Assembly (NCBI RefSeq): GCF_040807025.1
Contig: NC_090942.1
Span: 81,387,987-81,451,986, forward strand
From: Struthio camelus
Taxonomy: Eukaryota > Chordata > Aves > Struthioniformes > Struthionidae
DNA: 64,000 nucleotides
Reading direction: 5' to 3'
The translations under genes and the position numbers were made by a program. Positions within the stretch are counted from its first letter, which is position 1. Each line of letters begins with the position of its first letter. This document shows positions 23,251 to 36,800 of the stretch, in pieces. The notes under the pieces were generated by a model that searched no databases, was not told the DNA's origin, and was given only the letters and a program-made list of their open reading frames with translations.

Positions 23251-26200
23251 AACATCCCTCTTCTCCAGGAAAAAATGCAAAATCCCAAGGCTTCATTCTA
23301 AGAAAGTTTCCCTGGTTTAGTAAGGCCAGTTTAATAATATGGAAACAGCTGTTTCAGAATCTGCAGAAATCCTCACAGCAGATCGGCTCCAACAGTACCA
23401 TGATTTAACAGGAAACTCAGTGCTACTCCTACTGCATTTACAGGTAACTTGTAAATAATCTGAAATCTTGCTAACTGCATATCACTTAATCTTTGCTCTT
23501 CCTGCATTGGATCAATATGAAGAGGGACTCTGCAGAGTAAGTACTGCAGTGGAGACAATAAATTTACAGGACTGAACTGAAACCTGTGGGAAGTGCTCTC
23601 ATGTCTTTAGAATTAAGAGAAGTGATCACACCCATCGCCCTGTGGCGTCTACTGTCTAATCCTGTCTAATTGTACACAGACTGAAAAAGAAAATGTTCCT
23701 GTACATCCCCCTTCCCAAATCATGGAAACAAAAGTGTTTTGCTCTTACTCACCCATTCATACACACAGTGAAAAAGCTAGTGTCTGGCCAGGCATGTGAT
23801 GAGGACAATTTAAATTAATTGGTGACATAATCTTTTCTCTTTTTTTCTCTACAAATGTATGACCAAACTGAGAGATGATCTAAAATGAGTGCAGCATTGA
23901 ACACAAAGGATGTATGCCATTTCTGCATTTTACCCAGAGACTGGTTGCTTGAGAGAAATAGAAGAAGACTTTGTGTGTGTTAGCAGTAGTCTAGAATAAA
24001 ACCCAGCATCGGATTTTAGTTCAGACTGCTCACCAGAAGGTGACATTATATAAAAACCTTTCAGTAGGTGTGTTGTGTTTTACTAGAAGCCAGTTCAAAT
24101 AAAGCTTATGTAATTTATAATGGTCTATTCCACAACATTTGGTAGGCTGAAAAGAGCCAACTAATAAAGACATATTAACTTACAGAATCACTTCAGGGGC
24201 TAATAACCCTTCCTTTAAGCATATAGGTCTGGATTTAATATACTTCAAATCTATTTTTTTTTCTTTTAAACAGGAAGGATCTGATATTCAGAAAGGCTGA
24301 GCACTCAGAATTTCAGCTAAAATCGATGGCATGCATTCAGCAGTTTGGAAACCCAGCTCCTAAATCAATCTCAATTAGTTTGGAAGTGAAGCTTGTTGAA
24401 TTGAGGAGACTGGAAAACTCAGGCGATTCTTAACTGGACATATGGAAACTTTTTACTGCAGTTATTGGTGAAGGCCACCTCACTATCACCTCTGGCTGGC
24501 TGAAAAATAGTTCAAAGTGGTGTGTGTCTATTCCTCCCACTATTCCCCAACCCCTCGAATTTTTAGGTGTTTTTAATTTAAAATCTAATTTTCTGCTGAA
24601 ATAAAAAGGAGGAATATAATCTGACAATTTGTAATAGCAATTCCAAAGTATAAGCCTTCCTGCCCTTCCTGAATTAAACTGTTTCTTAAAGATGCCTTTA
24701 ACTGAATCGTGTTGCTCATTTCAGTCTTAAAGCTCCCTCATCCCTCATTAATTTTATTGTTGTGTTACACACATTGCTAAAATGATCTGTGGGCAGCAAG
24801 GAACTGTGAGGTAGTGTGGAAAGATTAGTTTATATTTATCACGCAAATCCCATGGTGTTTTCCATTTCTTGCTTGGATGACGTATGATATCCCTCTCAAG
24901 TCTCTGACGCCTGTGGGACCTTGGCAGGCTGAGGGGTACGTGGTAGCTGGTGATAGATTCATCACCTACCTTAACCTGATGTTTTGAAAAAAATAAGAGC
25001 AGTGGAAAAGATTTCTACTTTCCTGTGGCATGAGGTGTGTATCGGTGTTTCTTTAGCTTGTGCGGGGTTGTGAAGACTGATTTTTAGGACTGAGGAATCT
25101 GTCTGCTAGCTAGCAGTTTAACAGTTAATTTTTGTTTGATTGTTTTGGATAGTTTTTTTTAACAATACCTCAAGCTGCATTTTGAAGTTGAAATTAGAAA
25201 GATTTATCTTCACTAGAAAAGGTTTATCAGCATGTCCCCTATGTAAAGGGACAGCTGTACTGGCAAATTCCTCCTGGTTTAAATGCAGCTTATGGTAGCA
25301 GAAATGTATTTTTACCGGTATAGTTTTGGCTAAAATAAGTTGTATGAGCAGAATCATGCTTACACTGATACAACTATATCCGGGCTTTTACTGATGTGGA
25401 AATGTTTAAGAAAATAAATCCCCAAACTTCAGTCCCAATAGTAGTGCTGGTCAGGCTTGGGATTTCAGGGCAGACTGCCCTCTCTTTCCAAATGGCGATA
25501 TTTTATTCCTAACTGTTATATAATGGCAGTGAAAGATTTTTTTCCAGCCAGCTTGTGTAGTTTTACAGCTTCTGGGAGGTGGGGAAGTTCAAAAGAGGAA
25601 AAATTACAGAAGTCTGTGGTTTTGAACCTATTAGTATGAAAAACACTCATTTTTGGTTTCGAATGATGTCTGGCAGACTCTTAGTCTGTAATGTGGGTTT
25701 GGTGCCTTAGAGGTGGACTACTGCTCTCCCTCCTTTTGTTTTGGGCCATGAAGCAAGTCTGATGGAAGCAGCCCCTGCACATGGTTATGACAGTCACTTT
25801 TTCCTTTAATATCCCTGATGATCTGAGACTTGCTTCAAAATCATGAAGACCCTAGATCTGACTTTCCTGTGTCAGACGTAGTGAGGTGACAGAGAAAAGA
25901 CTAAGAAAATGCTGATGTTTCCTGGAGAAATAAGTTGCCTGGGACATGAATTGCACAGAAAATATTGCTCTGGTCTCATTTTTAAGCCCTTTCTCTCCCC
26001 ATTTGTGGGGTTTTTTTTGCTAGCAATTTCAGTGAGAAATATCAGATCAGATCTTAATTCTTGGGAATTTCTGAATCGGTGAAACCTACACTGGAAATGA
26101 TGCTAAAGATGGTAAGAGTTCTTACAACCACGCTTACTGTGGTAAGAAAAGGGGAAGGAAGCTTTCTTAAATGTAGGCAGGGATGTTTCTCACCAAAGGA

Positions 26201-29200
26201 GTTCCCCTACTCCTTGGCCAGCATTAGAGTCTCTTAGATAAGTCTTTGGTCATCTGGGGCTCAACTGCACATGTGCTTCTGCTCCCTGCTCATGGGAAAT
26301 AGAGTATCCAAGTTTGTTCAAATACTCATTGCTCTTGTTCTATTAACTTTCGTTACTACGGTACTTTCAGGCCTCACACATGAACAGGAACCCAGGTGTG
26401 CCAGGTTTGCTATGGAAGCAGAAGAAAAAGATAATTCTTACCTGAAGAGCTTGTGATTGGGAATATCTCTATAAAATATGTAGCAGGGCTCTTGAGATTT
26501 TGAACTAGGAGGATGTGGAGGGAGGTTATAAGCAGATGGACATCTGTTACCCACACACTGTCTTCTGCCCATAGAGTTGGCTGTTGAATAGTCTGATACC
26601 TGGGATCGAAACATCCACAATGCTTTTAGGATGTTTTAAAATGCCTGCTGGTAGTCTGGACCATAGGATGCTTGGCCCTGGCCTGGCTGCTATGTTAGGA
26701 TGCTCTCAAGGAGAGCCTGGTATGGGATGGAGCCAGGTGCAAGAAATGACTGATTAGAATGAGACGCTTCAAAATGGAAAATAGATAACTAAGATGATAT
26801 ATGATTCAAGCCTCCAAAATCATGATTGGCCCAGACAGAATGTATAGGGTTTCACCATCTTTCCCAAGAGAAGAACTAGAGAGGGTGGTTCTTCATAGCA
26901 GGAGTAGAAAACTGGTGGAACTCTATAATGAAGGATGTGTGCGTGTAAAAATTATACATTGACTCAAGTCAAGGCTGAACTAGAACTTGGAAAAGAAACC
27001 TATCAAAAGTCATGTGAACAACGTCAGGCTGTTTGCGGTGCAGCTCCATTCACAGCGCATGCAGTACGGGGGGTGTACAGAACAGACTTAGTTCGTGAAG
27101 TGCAGAACTGAGAGGGTAAGTCTCAGTATCTTGAAAAAACAAATACCACTCTCTTCTCCCCTTCTCTCTCTGCTTTTCCTCCACTTTCTCTCTTGGAGAA
27201 ACTTACCAATTAAGTAAGGCACAATATGCTGCTCCAGGGAACTAACAGCAGAATTTCAGTTTTCCTGTGTTGAATCCATAGCTGTGGTGTGAAAGTGCTA
27301 TGGGCCTCCTTTTCTAGGCTGTTTCTCTTAGCTGAGGCCATGGAGGCCGGATTGATTTCTGTTGAGTTACATTAGCGAAAAACTAGCATGAGGCAGCAGT
27401 GAATCACAGCCAGAAGATCGAATGGAATTTTGTAATCAGGTCCTGTCCTTGGTTCATTTCCAACTCTGCCACTGGCCTGCTAGAAGAAGTTGGGTGAGAC
27501 GCTGCACTTCTCTGTGCCTCATGTCCTCTGTGTTTGATGAGGAGATAATGATCTCAAAACACTTTACCAGGGAGTCCAGCTGATGAACTCCTACTGTGTA
27601 GGAGTGATAATGTTAGCTACTGCTCTAGTCAGAAGCCTGAATTCTCCCTTTTCTGAGCATGTACCCAAGCAGTTGGATCCCCAAAGTAAATGCGTTGCCA
27701 TAGGGCATTGCTGTCTTATATTGTCCCAAATGCCCCCTCCTTACTGCCATCTAATATTCTAGCCCTGCTGAAGGCAAAAAAGCCAGGAACTGGTTGGCTA
27801 TTGGCACCTGTGAATGAAGCCAAGTGTCTGCCTAAAATTTGAAGGTTTGATTTTTCTTTTGCAGACTGGTCTTACTCTGTTATTCTGCTGACTTTCAGAA
27901 CTAGTCCTGGAGAAAGTATAAAATAGGAAAAAAGTGCTTAAGATCCTTAACTGCTAAGAAGTCAAATCCTTGATTCTTAGGCGCTACTTTCTGACAGCTA
28001 TGCTGTAAAGGGTATTAATTTTTAGCAGAGTCAGCCAGAAGCTGAAAGGATGAGTCAGGACACCACTCTCTAGCTTCCCTACTTCTTATACCATGTCCTC
28101 TAGCTGCTGGCTGCAGTCAGAAACAAGATACTGGGCTGGATGGACCTCGGATCTGAACCCCCTGTCAATGTTATCAGAAGAAACATTGGAAGTGTTACTG
28201 GGGTGTGGAGTGCAGACACCCGAACTGGCTGTTTTGGGTCCCGACCTGTTATGGCTTCACAGGAGCACAGTGATGCCAGGCAGGGAGGGGAATTCACAAA
28301 GTGGCTGCTTGTGCTGTCCTTGTTTTGTGGATAACTAGTTTTCTGTGCTTTCTGGGGCATGCTACTGTACTTCTGGGCAATATTACTAGAATTAAAAAAA
28401 TCAATATCCTGCACACAAACTCTGTCTGATTCTTATTAATGAGCTTGATAACTGCATGAGAAGAAAAAACTGTTTGTTTCAGGTTGAATTGTTTTTTTAA
28501 AAAAAAAGAACTTAATCATTCTCTTGTGGATTTAATGATCTAGTTTTGTAGTTCTTAGTAGACAACTAAGGGTGTTGTTACCCAGTTCTAATGATAGGAG
28601 TAGATATATATCCCTGCTAGAGCAAAACAAATTCACTCCCAGGGTAAATGCTCTGAGTTAATGGACCCGAGACAGAACTGCCAACCACTTTGTTCGGCTT
28701 GGCTTTGTTCAGGCTTGACAAGTTGTGCTATTGGCTGAGCACCTCCTGGGCCAGTCTCAGGATTTTGGTCTTTGCATTTTGGCAAGAAATTAAATCACCT
28801 GCCAACTGCCCAGGATGTAACTCTGGGATTTCAAGCAGCGCTTAGATGTCCTTTGGGGAGTTTTGTCAATGAGGACAGACCACTCAGTTCCCCCTCCCCT
28901 GTTGCAGCTGCCTTTGGGCAGTCAAGATTTTTTGGCAGCGCCGAGTGGCCACATCAGGCTGGGTGCAGATGCAGTTAGAAAGGAGCCTGGGTGGGCAAGA
29001 CAACAGAGAGAGTTTTTCTCAGGCCATTTGTACCACAAGACCTCTTTAGCAGTGCAACCCAGAATATATAAAAGCATTCAGCACTGACCTAATGTTGACC
29101 CTACAGAGGCAGTGGGAATTTTACCACTGATTTCAATGGCCTTAGAGCTGTGCCAGCCTTGCCCACATGCAAAAGTCCAACCCACGAGGTCTGAACAGGA

Positions 29201-29349
29201 CAGAAAACCACAGTGCAACAGTATCTGTAAGGATATAACAAAAGGAAGTATAGATGGATTTGGGTGCATTTATGCATTTATACATGGTAGCCAAGGTACA
29301 GTGATCAAAAAAGCAGTGTTATTTCTTTCCCTTTTTTACTACATACAGA
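23251..29349. other. Intergenic DNA between CR1 and the GPR19 3' end
   Basis: No gene was recognised. The longest open frames (for example 28100-28414, 104 codons, minus) are short and lack splice context or known domains. A T-then-A tract lies at 28492-28507. With CREBL2 and GPR19 pointing at each other, this is a convergent 3'-3' interval of roughly 19 kb, of which CR1 fills about a fifth. Confidence 0.7.
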
Positions 29350-29368
29350 TACTTTAAGTGCTGTCTTT

Positions 29369-29374
29369 TTTATT
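29369..29374 (-). terminator. GPR19: GPR19 poly(A) signal
   Basis: AATAAA on the minus strand, about 220 bases past the GPR19 stop codon. It is the first canonical hexamer downstream, and a modestly GT-rich stretch follows. It predicts a short 3' UTR of about 250 bases, covering roughly 29350-29596. Confidence 0.5.
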
Positions 29375-29596
29375 AAAAAATTATGTTCTTGATTCAGGGA
29401 TAATAGTTCCAAAAGCAGAATGTAACTAAAATTAAATAGACTGGGTACATCAAAATCAATGCATTTAATAAAATAAAACATCTTTTTTCTTCCCTAAAAG
29501 TTGTGTTAAAAATATGTAAGTATACATTTGTCCAAAAAGGAGATAAAGCTCTTTGATCTGGTGGTGCATAATCATTTGTCAAAACAATTGAGCCAA

Positions 29597-30850
29597 TTAG
29601 ACAAATGTGTTTGGAGGGTTTGAATGAATAGGCCAGGCAAGCTTTTTTTCCTTTGCTTCTCTGTCAAATGAATCATAGATTGAGTCTTTGGTTACAGTTT
29701 TGGCTGGCGCTGGGATTTCTGAGATCCCAACATAATTTTTTTTGGCTATCCTTGAGCTGGTGGTGATGGTGTATGCATTACTTCTGTAGCATTTCATGGA
29801 GGACATGCAAAAAGTTTCTTTCATCCCTCTTCTAAAGTTTGCATTATACACTGAGTATAGGGTTGGCTTAGAGGCTGAAGAGCTAAAAGAGATCCACGTA
29901 ACAGCCATGAAAACCAAAGAACTCTTTCTGTAGTCTGTTTCCTGTGGATGCCACAACTGTACCACATAAAAAGGGAGCCAGGACAGAAGAAACAGTAAAT
30001 TTAACATTAGGAACATCTTGATGGTTTTCACTTTTGTCCTTGGAACAATATTCATTGTCCTCCTGACGGTCCTGCCATCAGTGCCTATTCTCCAAATGTA
30101 CTTGATGACTTTCTGGTAGAATAGGATAATGAGAATGGATGGAGTCAAAAACACCACAAGGATGTGGATGATACTGTAGATGGCTCCCTCCCAAGAATTT
30201 GGGCGGAAAAAGTTGCAATGGTCATCCCAGTTGGAGCCATAGAAAAAGAAAGCTGGTGATGCAAATGCAGCATCAAAGATCCAAGATGCTACAATCATTT
30301 TCTTAGCTTTCTCTCTCGACACTTTGAAACTCAGGGGGTAGACAATAGTGTAGAATCGATCCACACATATGGAGAGGAGCACATATATCTGGACTCCAGG
30401 GGTGAGATATTGTATGTACCTCACCAGCTTGCACATTACACTCCCCAGCGTCCACTTGCCGGACGTAAACTGGAGCAGCACGAATGGTGCACTTGCCACA
30501 CTGATGAGAAGGTCTGCACAAGCCATGGATACAACAAAGTAGTTAGTGGTTGATTGTGTCCTCCTGCTCCTGTGGATCACTAAGCAAACAAGGGAGTTTC
30601 CAAAGATGGAAAACAGCCACAATACTCCAAAAACCAGGCTGGCTGCTATGATTTCCCCTGGCCTCAGATCGTACTGCAAGACAGTATGGTTCCTGTTTGA
30701 CCTGACCTCCTTGCTTGACTCTGTCATCTCATGGCTAGCAGGAGGGATCGAGGTTTCAGGGTAGCTGATGTTCTGCAGCAGGAGCAATGATGTAGGGAGA
30801 ACAAAAGGAGCGTTGTTGTTATCCATACCATGGGCAAACATCACAGCCAT
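29597..30850 (-). CDS. GPR19: GPR19, orphan class A G-protein-coupled receptor
   Basis: An intact 417-codon single coding exon, close to the mammalian length of 415 and highly similar throughout. It encodes a plasma-membrane orphan receptor of the rhodopsin class; adropin has been proposed as a ligand but this is debated. N-glycosylation sequons lie at about N27 and N54. TM1 holds GNSLV (about 84-88) and TM2 SMACADLL (D113). Cys140 and Cys212 form the conserved disulfide pair. TM3 ends in DRF (164-166) instead of DRY, TM4 carries W190, TM5 P237, and TM6 SWLP (290-293). TM7 has SKPTLY (327-332) where most receptors have NPxxY. The tail has Cys348 and Cys354 and the conserved end WPIHSNPPNTFV. 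The start may be the ATG at 30850 or the in-frame ATG three codons later (30841), which aligns better with the mammalian N-terminus. A splice acceptor lies 16 bases upstream. Confidence 0.98.
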   Translation of the reverse strand: MAVMFAHGMDNNNAPFVLPTSLLLLQNISYPETSIPPASHEMTESSKEVRSNRNHTVLQYDLRPGEIIAASLVFGVLWLFSIFGNSLVCLVIHRSRRTQSTTNYFVVSMACADLLISVASAPFVLLQFTSGKWTLGSVMCKLVRYIQYLTPGVQIYVLLSICVDRFYTIVYPLSFKVSREKAKKMIVASWIFDAAFASPAFFFYGSNWDDHCNFFRPNSWEGAIYSIIHILVVFLTPSILIILFYQKVIKYIWRIGTDGRTVRRTMNIVPRTKVKTIKMFLMLNLLFLLSWLPFYVVQLWHPQETDYRKSSLVFMAVTWISFSSSASKPTLYSVYNANFRRGMKETFCMSSMKCYRSNAYTITTSSRIAKKNYVGISEIPAPAKTVTKDSIYDSFDREAKEKKLAWPIHSNPPNTFV

Positions 30851-30872
30851 GTTTTCTGCTCAGGCTCTGCAT
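30851..30872 (-). other. GPR19: Splice acceptor and 5' UTR end of the GPR19 coding exon
   Basis: On the minus strand the sequence ttggcttctctctttatgcag ends at 30867, and the exon begins AGCCTGAGCAGAAAAC just before the ATG. The long pyrimidine tract and CAG make a convincing acceptor, so the whole coding region is in one exon preceded by at least one non-coding exon, as in mammals. Confidence 0.85.
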
Positions 30873-33800
30873 AAAGAGAGAAGCCAAAAGGTTATAGCTG
30901 ATAAGCGCGTGTGAAAACCTACCTTGATCAATGAAAGATAATCTTAAGTAAAATACATTGATTTCAGAGAAATGGTCAGAAATATACTATGAGATTGTGT
31001 CTGGTATGGCAGAGGCCATTAAATTTCACACAGATTTTTATTAATATTCCAAATGGTTTAGGACAAACATTTCTCTCTGCTGAAAGAGAAATGTCTCCCT
31101 TACAGAGAGAGACTGAGATGCCACCAGTGCTTGTGAACTGCAGACTAAGTGAGTAGAGCATGCCCTGTTGACCCCAGGAAGGAACTATACTTCATAGGGT
31201 GAGTGGAAGTTATGAAAAAAAAAGACAAACACTGTCTCTGTTCCCTCGATGTTTCTTATACTTAGAGGTAGAATGGGGAGTAGTATGTTTCACGATAATA
31301 ACATCTTCAGCAGTTCAGGGTACTAAAGGCCAAATCCTGCTCCCGTCAACCCATATAGTAACATTGGTATTAATATCCCTAAGTTTAGCATGAACTACAT
31401 ACAAAGGTGCTGTGAAGCTATGATTGCATAAGAGGCAAAGGTTGATAAGCACAAAAAATGCTAAGTATTTGCCAGCTCATCTTCTGTTCACAAGCCATCC
31501 AAAGATGACTTGTCCTTTTTTCTTAGCAGAGGCACTGTTGGGCCTGCTCAATCTGAATGGGCTGTTTTGTTTTCTTTTTCTTAAATTGCATAATCTGAAT
31601 CCTTTTGCTTCTGAATTATTTTTGGAAGCAAGGGAGATCTGGGTTTGAAGGCAAAGGGAAGATCAGCGTAGTGGAATGGCTTGTAGCAAACTGGATAGGA
31701 ACCCCTCATTGTGAGTCTTTTCTCAGCCCTTCCACAGTGAGAAGACCTTCCTGCTTTCTGAGGTAGTTCAAGGAAGAAAGATTCCTTGAACTCACAAGAA
31801 GTGCCATGGAGGACTGTGAGTGCTGGGAGCAGCAGAAGTCAGGAGGTGCATCGGTGACGTGGTTCTCTGGGGTGAGTACTGGCCTGGGGAAGGTCTGGAT
31901 GGTAGAAAAGGGGAGGAGCACCTGAGGTGGTATGTGGCTGCTTACGCTGGAGGTGAGTGGCCAGGGCTGAGGGGAATAGTCTGAAAATGGCTGGGCTGCA
32001 TTTTGAGTGAGTGAAACTGGGGACCTGGGCTGTTAAGTGAGAGAATGGTTAGAGGAGAGACAGCTTCCCGCTAAGGCCCAGCACTGATGTCCCTGTTGTG
32101 TGGGAGTGACTTAATGCTTACTGCCAGCAGCAGAATTGGAAGCTAAGGTGTTGTTTCAGCTGTGCCGAGGAGCACAGCATACCATCTTCAACAACAGCTG
32201 GACAACTTAAAGAGTCTGTTCTGAAGAGTAATGCTAGCCACATGTTCTGGCCTTGCTAGTTACCTCTTCCTTCTGTCAGCCTGAGAACTAGATGGTATGA
32301 CAACCCTCCCCCTCAACCCCAAATAATATTTTTTTAAATTAACTACAAAGCCTTGATATAGAAGGAAAACTCGAGGAGAATGAAAATATTCTCATGTAGC
32401 TGAGATGTGGGGGGAGCCTTTTGATTTTTGCTTCAAGTTCCAGTGGTGCAGACTGACAGTAGTGGTTGCACTGTCATTAGATATGAATGCAGTCTGCAGT
32501 TGAGGGCTCTCTGTGCTCTGGAGAAAGCTAAGGGAGAGAGTTGATGTCCTTGCCTTTGTCAGGGACCTCCCAAGCAGTGAGCACGAATCTTTACAGCTTG
32601 AACTATTAAGCTAAGCTGCCACGCTGATATCTGTAGCACTGGTTATGTGTGCTGGAGAGGGAAGTTTGCAGACCCTGGAATATGCAATTTAAAAAAAAAA
32701 AACATTGCTGACATTCCTTTAGTGGTGCCCAGAATAGTATTTGATTCTCTGTTATCTGCTGTAATTCCACCTCAGGAAGAAAGAGTAGGAGAGCATAAAT
32801 CTGTCACCCTTAAAATTCGGCAGGCCTGTGACCAACCAGGTAACTGAACTTGTGCCATGAACCGCTGAAAGTAGCATATAAACATTTAAGCTGTACCTGT
32901 CTTAGGCAGTCCTCGAGTGTTTCACAGGGAAGCCTTTGCTGGGCTCTGGTGGACTGAATCATGTTGTCAGGTTTTCACACGTGCCAAATCCTGCTCTGAG
33001 CTGAGAACTCTGGAGCCAAAACAACTTGCTGGTTTGCAGCCATCAAAATGTTCCCCAATGGTTTTATTCACCATTCTTTTTAAATGTGAGTGCCTCGGCT
33101 TACAGCGCCTCCTTTCTTTTCTTCCTTTCAAGTAGATCACCTTGTTTTCTTGATGGACCCTTGCAGCCCTCCTCATTTTCTTCCCCTTTTCAGAAACCGT
33201 TTTGACTGAGTGCTAATATCACAGCCTTCATGGCTCTGAGACACATTAGTGAACTGCCTCACCAAATCCTTGAGCTCAAGGCAAAAAAAAGAAGTCAGAA
33301 CTAGATTTATAGGGGATTGTGGTTCTGCAAGCTGTTGAGCACCCCACTGTTAAATTTATACTACTGGACCTTGGGTCCCCTCAATGTTTACCAGTCTAAA
33401 GCAGCATGGAGTACTAATTCAGTGTGGACTCTCAATGCTAACTACAAAATCACCCATAATGCTAATTAAATCAATAATCCTTTTTCCTTTTAGATAAGGA
33501 AACCTGCATAGATGCTACGGCTTCTGGTATCAAACTGTAGCTGTTAATTTGTGATAGTACACGGCACAGAGTGTGATAGATACAACCCCCTGTTTTAAAG
33601 GGGAGATTTAAGTATATTTTCTCCAATGGAGACAAGAATGGAAACATTACTAGATAAGTTTCCAGTTTTGGATTAGCTGGTGGCTGGGTTAGCGCTAGCC
33701 TGTCACAGGCATAGCATAGAAAAAGTACTTAATATGCATTAATATGGCTATGCATATACAGACACCTTGCCCCAGGACGGAGCTCCAGAAAGTGTCCTTT

Positions 33801-36800
33801 CAATTGTAGTGTTGACATATAAAGCCTCTTACTCATTAGAAATGAGAAAACTATTCCTCCAGGTATGTTATGTGAGTGCTTAACTCCAGAGTCTTGATAC
33901 TGTGCAGCGTTAATCGGGATGACATTCCTGAGCAGAAGATCAAAAAGCCCAACCCAAAAGCCAAATAGATAAGTCCAAAAAGGCACAACCATCTTCCCCA
34001 GCCTGCTAAGTGACCCAAACTTCCTGCCTTGTTTTATGAGGTTTTTCAGAATTTTGCTCTGCCTATTTACTTTTATCATCAATTATTTTCTCCTTGTTTG
34101 CCTACCCAGAGTGGAACATGAAAGTACAAAGGCGCTGGACAAATTTGAGAGCTTCCTCTTTGCATTGCACTGTATGTCATGTTCAAGAATGCAATATTAA
34201 AAATAATCAGATGTGGAAAAGGAGAAGATGCACTAATTGTCTGACATGGTTACAGAAAACACTTTTCCACCTTTTAAAACCTATATTCATTAGCCAAGTT
34301 AATATAACACTGTATGTGTCAAATACATGGGCTTAATATACAGTCAGCAACATGGCACAGGCATAAATTTAGCATGCTTAAAAATGTGAAGGGTGATGAG
34401 AGCAGTGTGGTGCATCTGCATAGCTAAAGCCAATCTACGTGGGCAGAGGCAGCCTGCAGCAGGACCTGGTCGTGCCTCTCCTCCAAAGCTAGGCCTCCGC
34501 AGCGTGCCTGGCACTGCGAGCAGCTGCTGGGAGGAGAAAGTGGACCAAAATATGAGTCACCGACACTACTCCCAGACACTTGGCTTTGTTTAGCAGCTCT
34601 CATGTTCAAGCAATATCAGGAATGGCAACATTTCAGGTGTAGCTGAAAGCTTAGGTGAAGCAGTCTGAGGCTAATACCAACTGGTTTTGGTGGGGCGGGT
34701 CATGTTGAAGAGGGAACATTGCATGGAGCTTTCCTGTCAGAGTAACATCAGGGAGCACCAGCAGTGACAGCCAGAAGTGCGTGTTGTGCTGGTTGGGTTG
34801 CCAGTCAACTGCAAAGGGTAGGCACTTTTGAATCTGCAATGGGACATGGCTGCTTGTCCCTTCCTGTGGTGTAGAGCTATGTGGGGCGGCCCTCATTTTC
34901 CTCTCATTCTGAGCTGGTTTCCCTTGTCATTTGCTTAGCAGCATTGCTTGGCAGATAATTTCTGCTTTCTGAAACAGCTTCTGCCTCCCTCTTCCCACCT
35001 TCCATCATGGCAGAAGCTGCTCAGATGGGTTTGCTCCCCCAGAGATACCCTGCTTTCATCAGCTCTGTATGTGGGGGATTTGGGCTGCTTTCTTTGGCGG
35101 AATGGCAGGATGCACTTACAGTGTAGCCCACTAAATTGTGTGTTAGAATTGTCTGTAATAGGATAATACACGTGGATCCTATTAACTGGACAGAAAAGAA
35201 CATTATGGGCTAATTTTCTTCCTTAATTTCCCTTCTTGCCAGGCAGAAACACGTGCTATTTAAAAATAGCCAGCTGCTTGCTGCACAAATTAAGCTCAGT
35301 AGAGTAACCAGATGAAATTTCTTGACCAGTATTGAGGAGTAGTGGAAGTCAGGCACAATAATGAAATGACTTCCTTAAGCCTTTACAATATGCAAGCTTC
35401 TTAACACTATTCTCCAACTGTTTCTCCTGGTGAGCCAAATCTGTTATCCACTTCTGCTCGGATATGAGACATTTGGTAATGCATTCACAATGCAGGTGGT
35501 AAACCAAAAATATGCTAGGTTATAGCACTCACATAGTACTTCTTTCTCTTGCTTTTTAACCTAAGTGACTATAGAGAAAGGAGAGCGACAAGAAATGTAC
35601 CCAGCTATCTAGTACTTGAACTTAGTTAGCAAAAGGAAAGAAATCTCAATGGGAGGAGCCTTGTTGCATGCAACCCTTCACCAGGGACCATTTCGTTGCG
35701 TTGAGAGCTAAAATATTTTGTTACATGTCTCCCAGTGGCAGCAGTTTCCTGTCCAAACAGAAGAGGCACCTAACAGACATGCAACTAACATTATGTTCTG
35801 GGATTCTTTCTTCCCAGAAAAATCCACGGTCATGCAACACAATGGTCCACAAAGTCCAAATTAAAATACCACTGCAAAAATATAGACTTCAGCTGCCCTG
35901 AGCACAGGGATCATTCTGGTTGAGCAGCGACTACTTGTTAGCTGAAATGAATGCTTTTCTTTTTAAAGTAAATATTATCTGATTAACCAGTGTGCTCTAA
36001 GATTCCTGCATTCCTAGTTACACATCATTTTTCCTCCTACTGGACCGGAAACTGATCTCCTTTTATACTAGGCAAGCTCTATTCAACTCAGTGGGCTTAA
36101 TCGTATTTTTCATAGGTGGCACTGACACCAGAATCATGCCTGGATTTGGCACTGAGAGAAGGACCTTGGTCTCGTCTACGGCCCAGTTCATCTTTTTATC
36201 CATGGGCAAAGATGTTTACTGTAGTGGAAACTTTGCATTATGAGAAATAGTCCTAATGTCAAAATGAGTATGAAAAGCCCAGTAGGTGTACCACTCTGTG
36301 TGGGACGAGGATGCTAGTGATGAAAGACTCTGTATCTTTCTACATTATGAATCTTCAATTCCCATGTCCGCAGCATCCCCAGCATTTGCTGCATTTCTTA
36401 CTGAAATGTGATTGATGTGTTGATGAGCAGCTTGCAAGCGTGAGATCCTTGGAAAAAAGATGATGAGGTCTTTAGCCTCCCTCTGCCTTGTAGGCCAAGT
36501 TAATAAGCAGGTAGCGGACACATAGAAGGTAAAAATTATACAGAGCAAATATATGTGGCCTAATTTTAATTTTTATTTAACAAAGATGTTTTTGTTTGAT
36601 TTTCCTCTTAAGAAAACACTGATCTGAGTGAATGGACACTTTCTAGCAATTGTGATTCTGCACTAATGCAGCAGTGCCAAAATTTGTCATTTTATTTTGA
36701 TTATTTTAGAGCGACAGTCCTCTTAAAACTGGTAAGAGGGCTTCCTATGTTCCTGTTTAAAAGCCTAGATTTTGTACATTTTCATGGAAAATAAAAGAGA

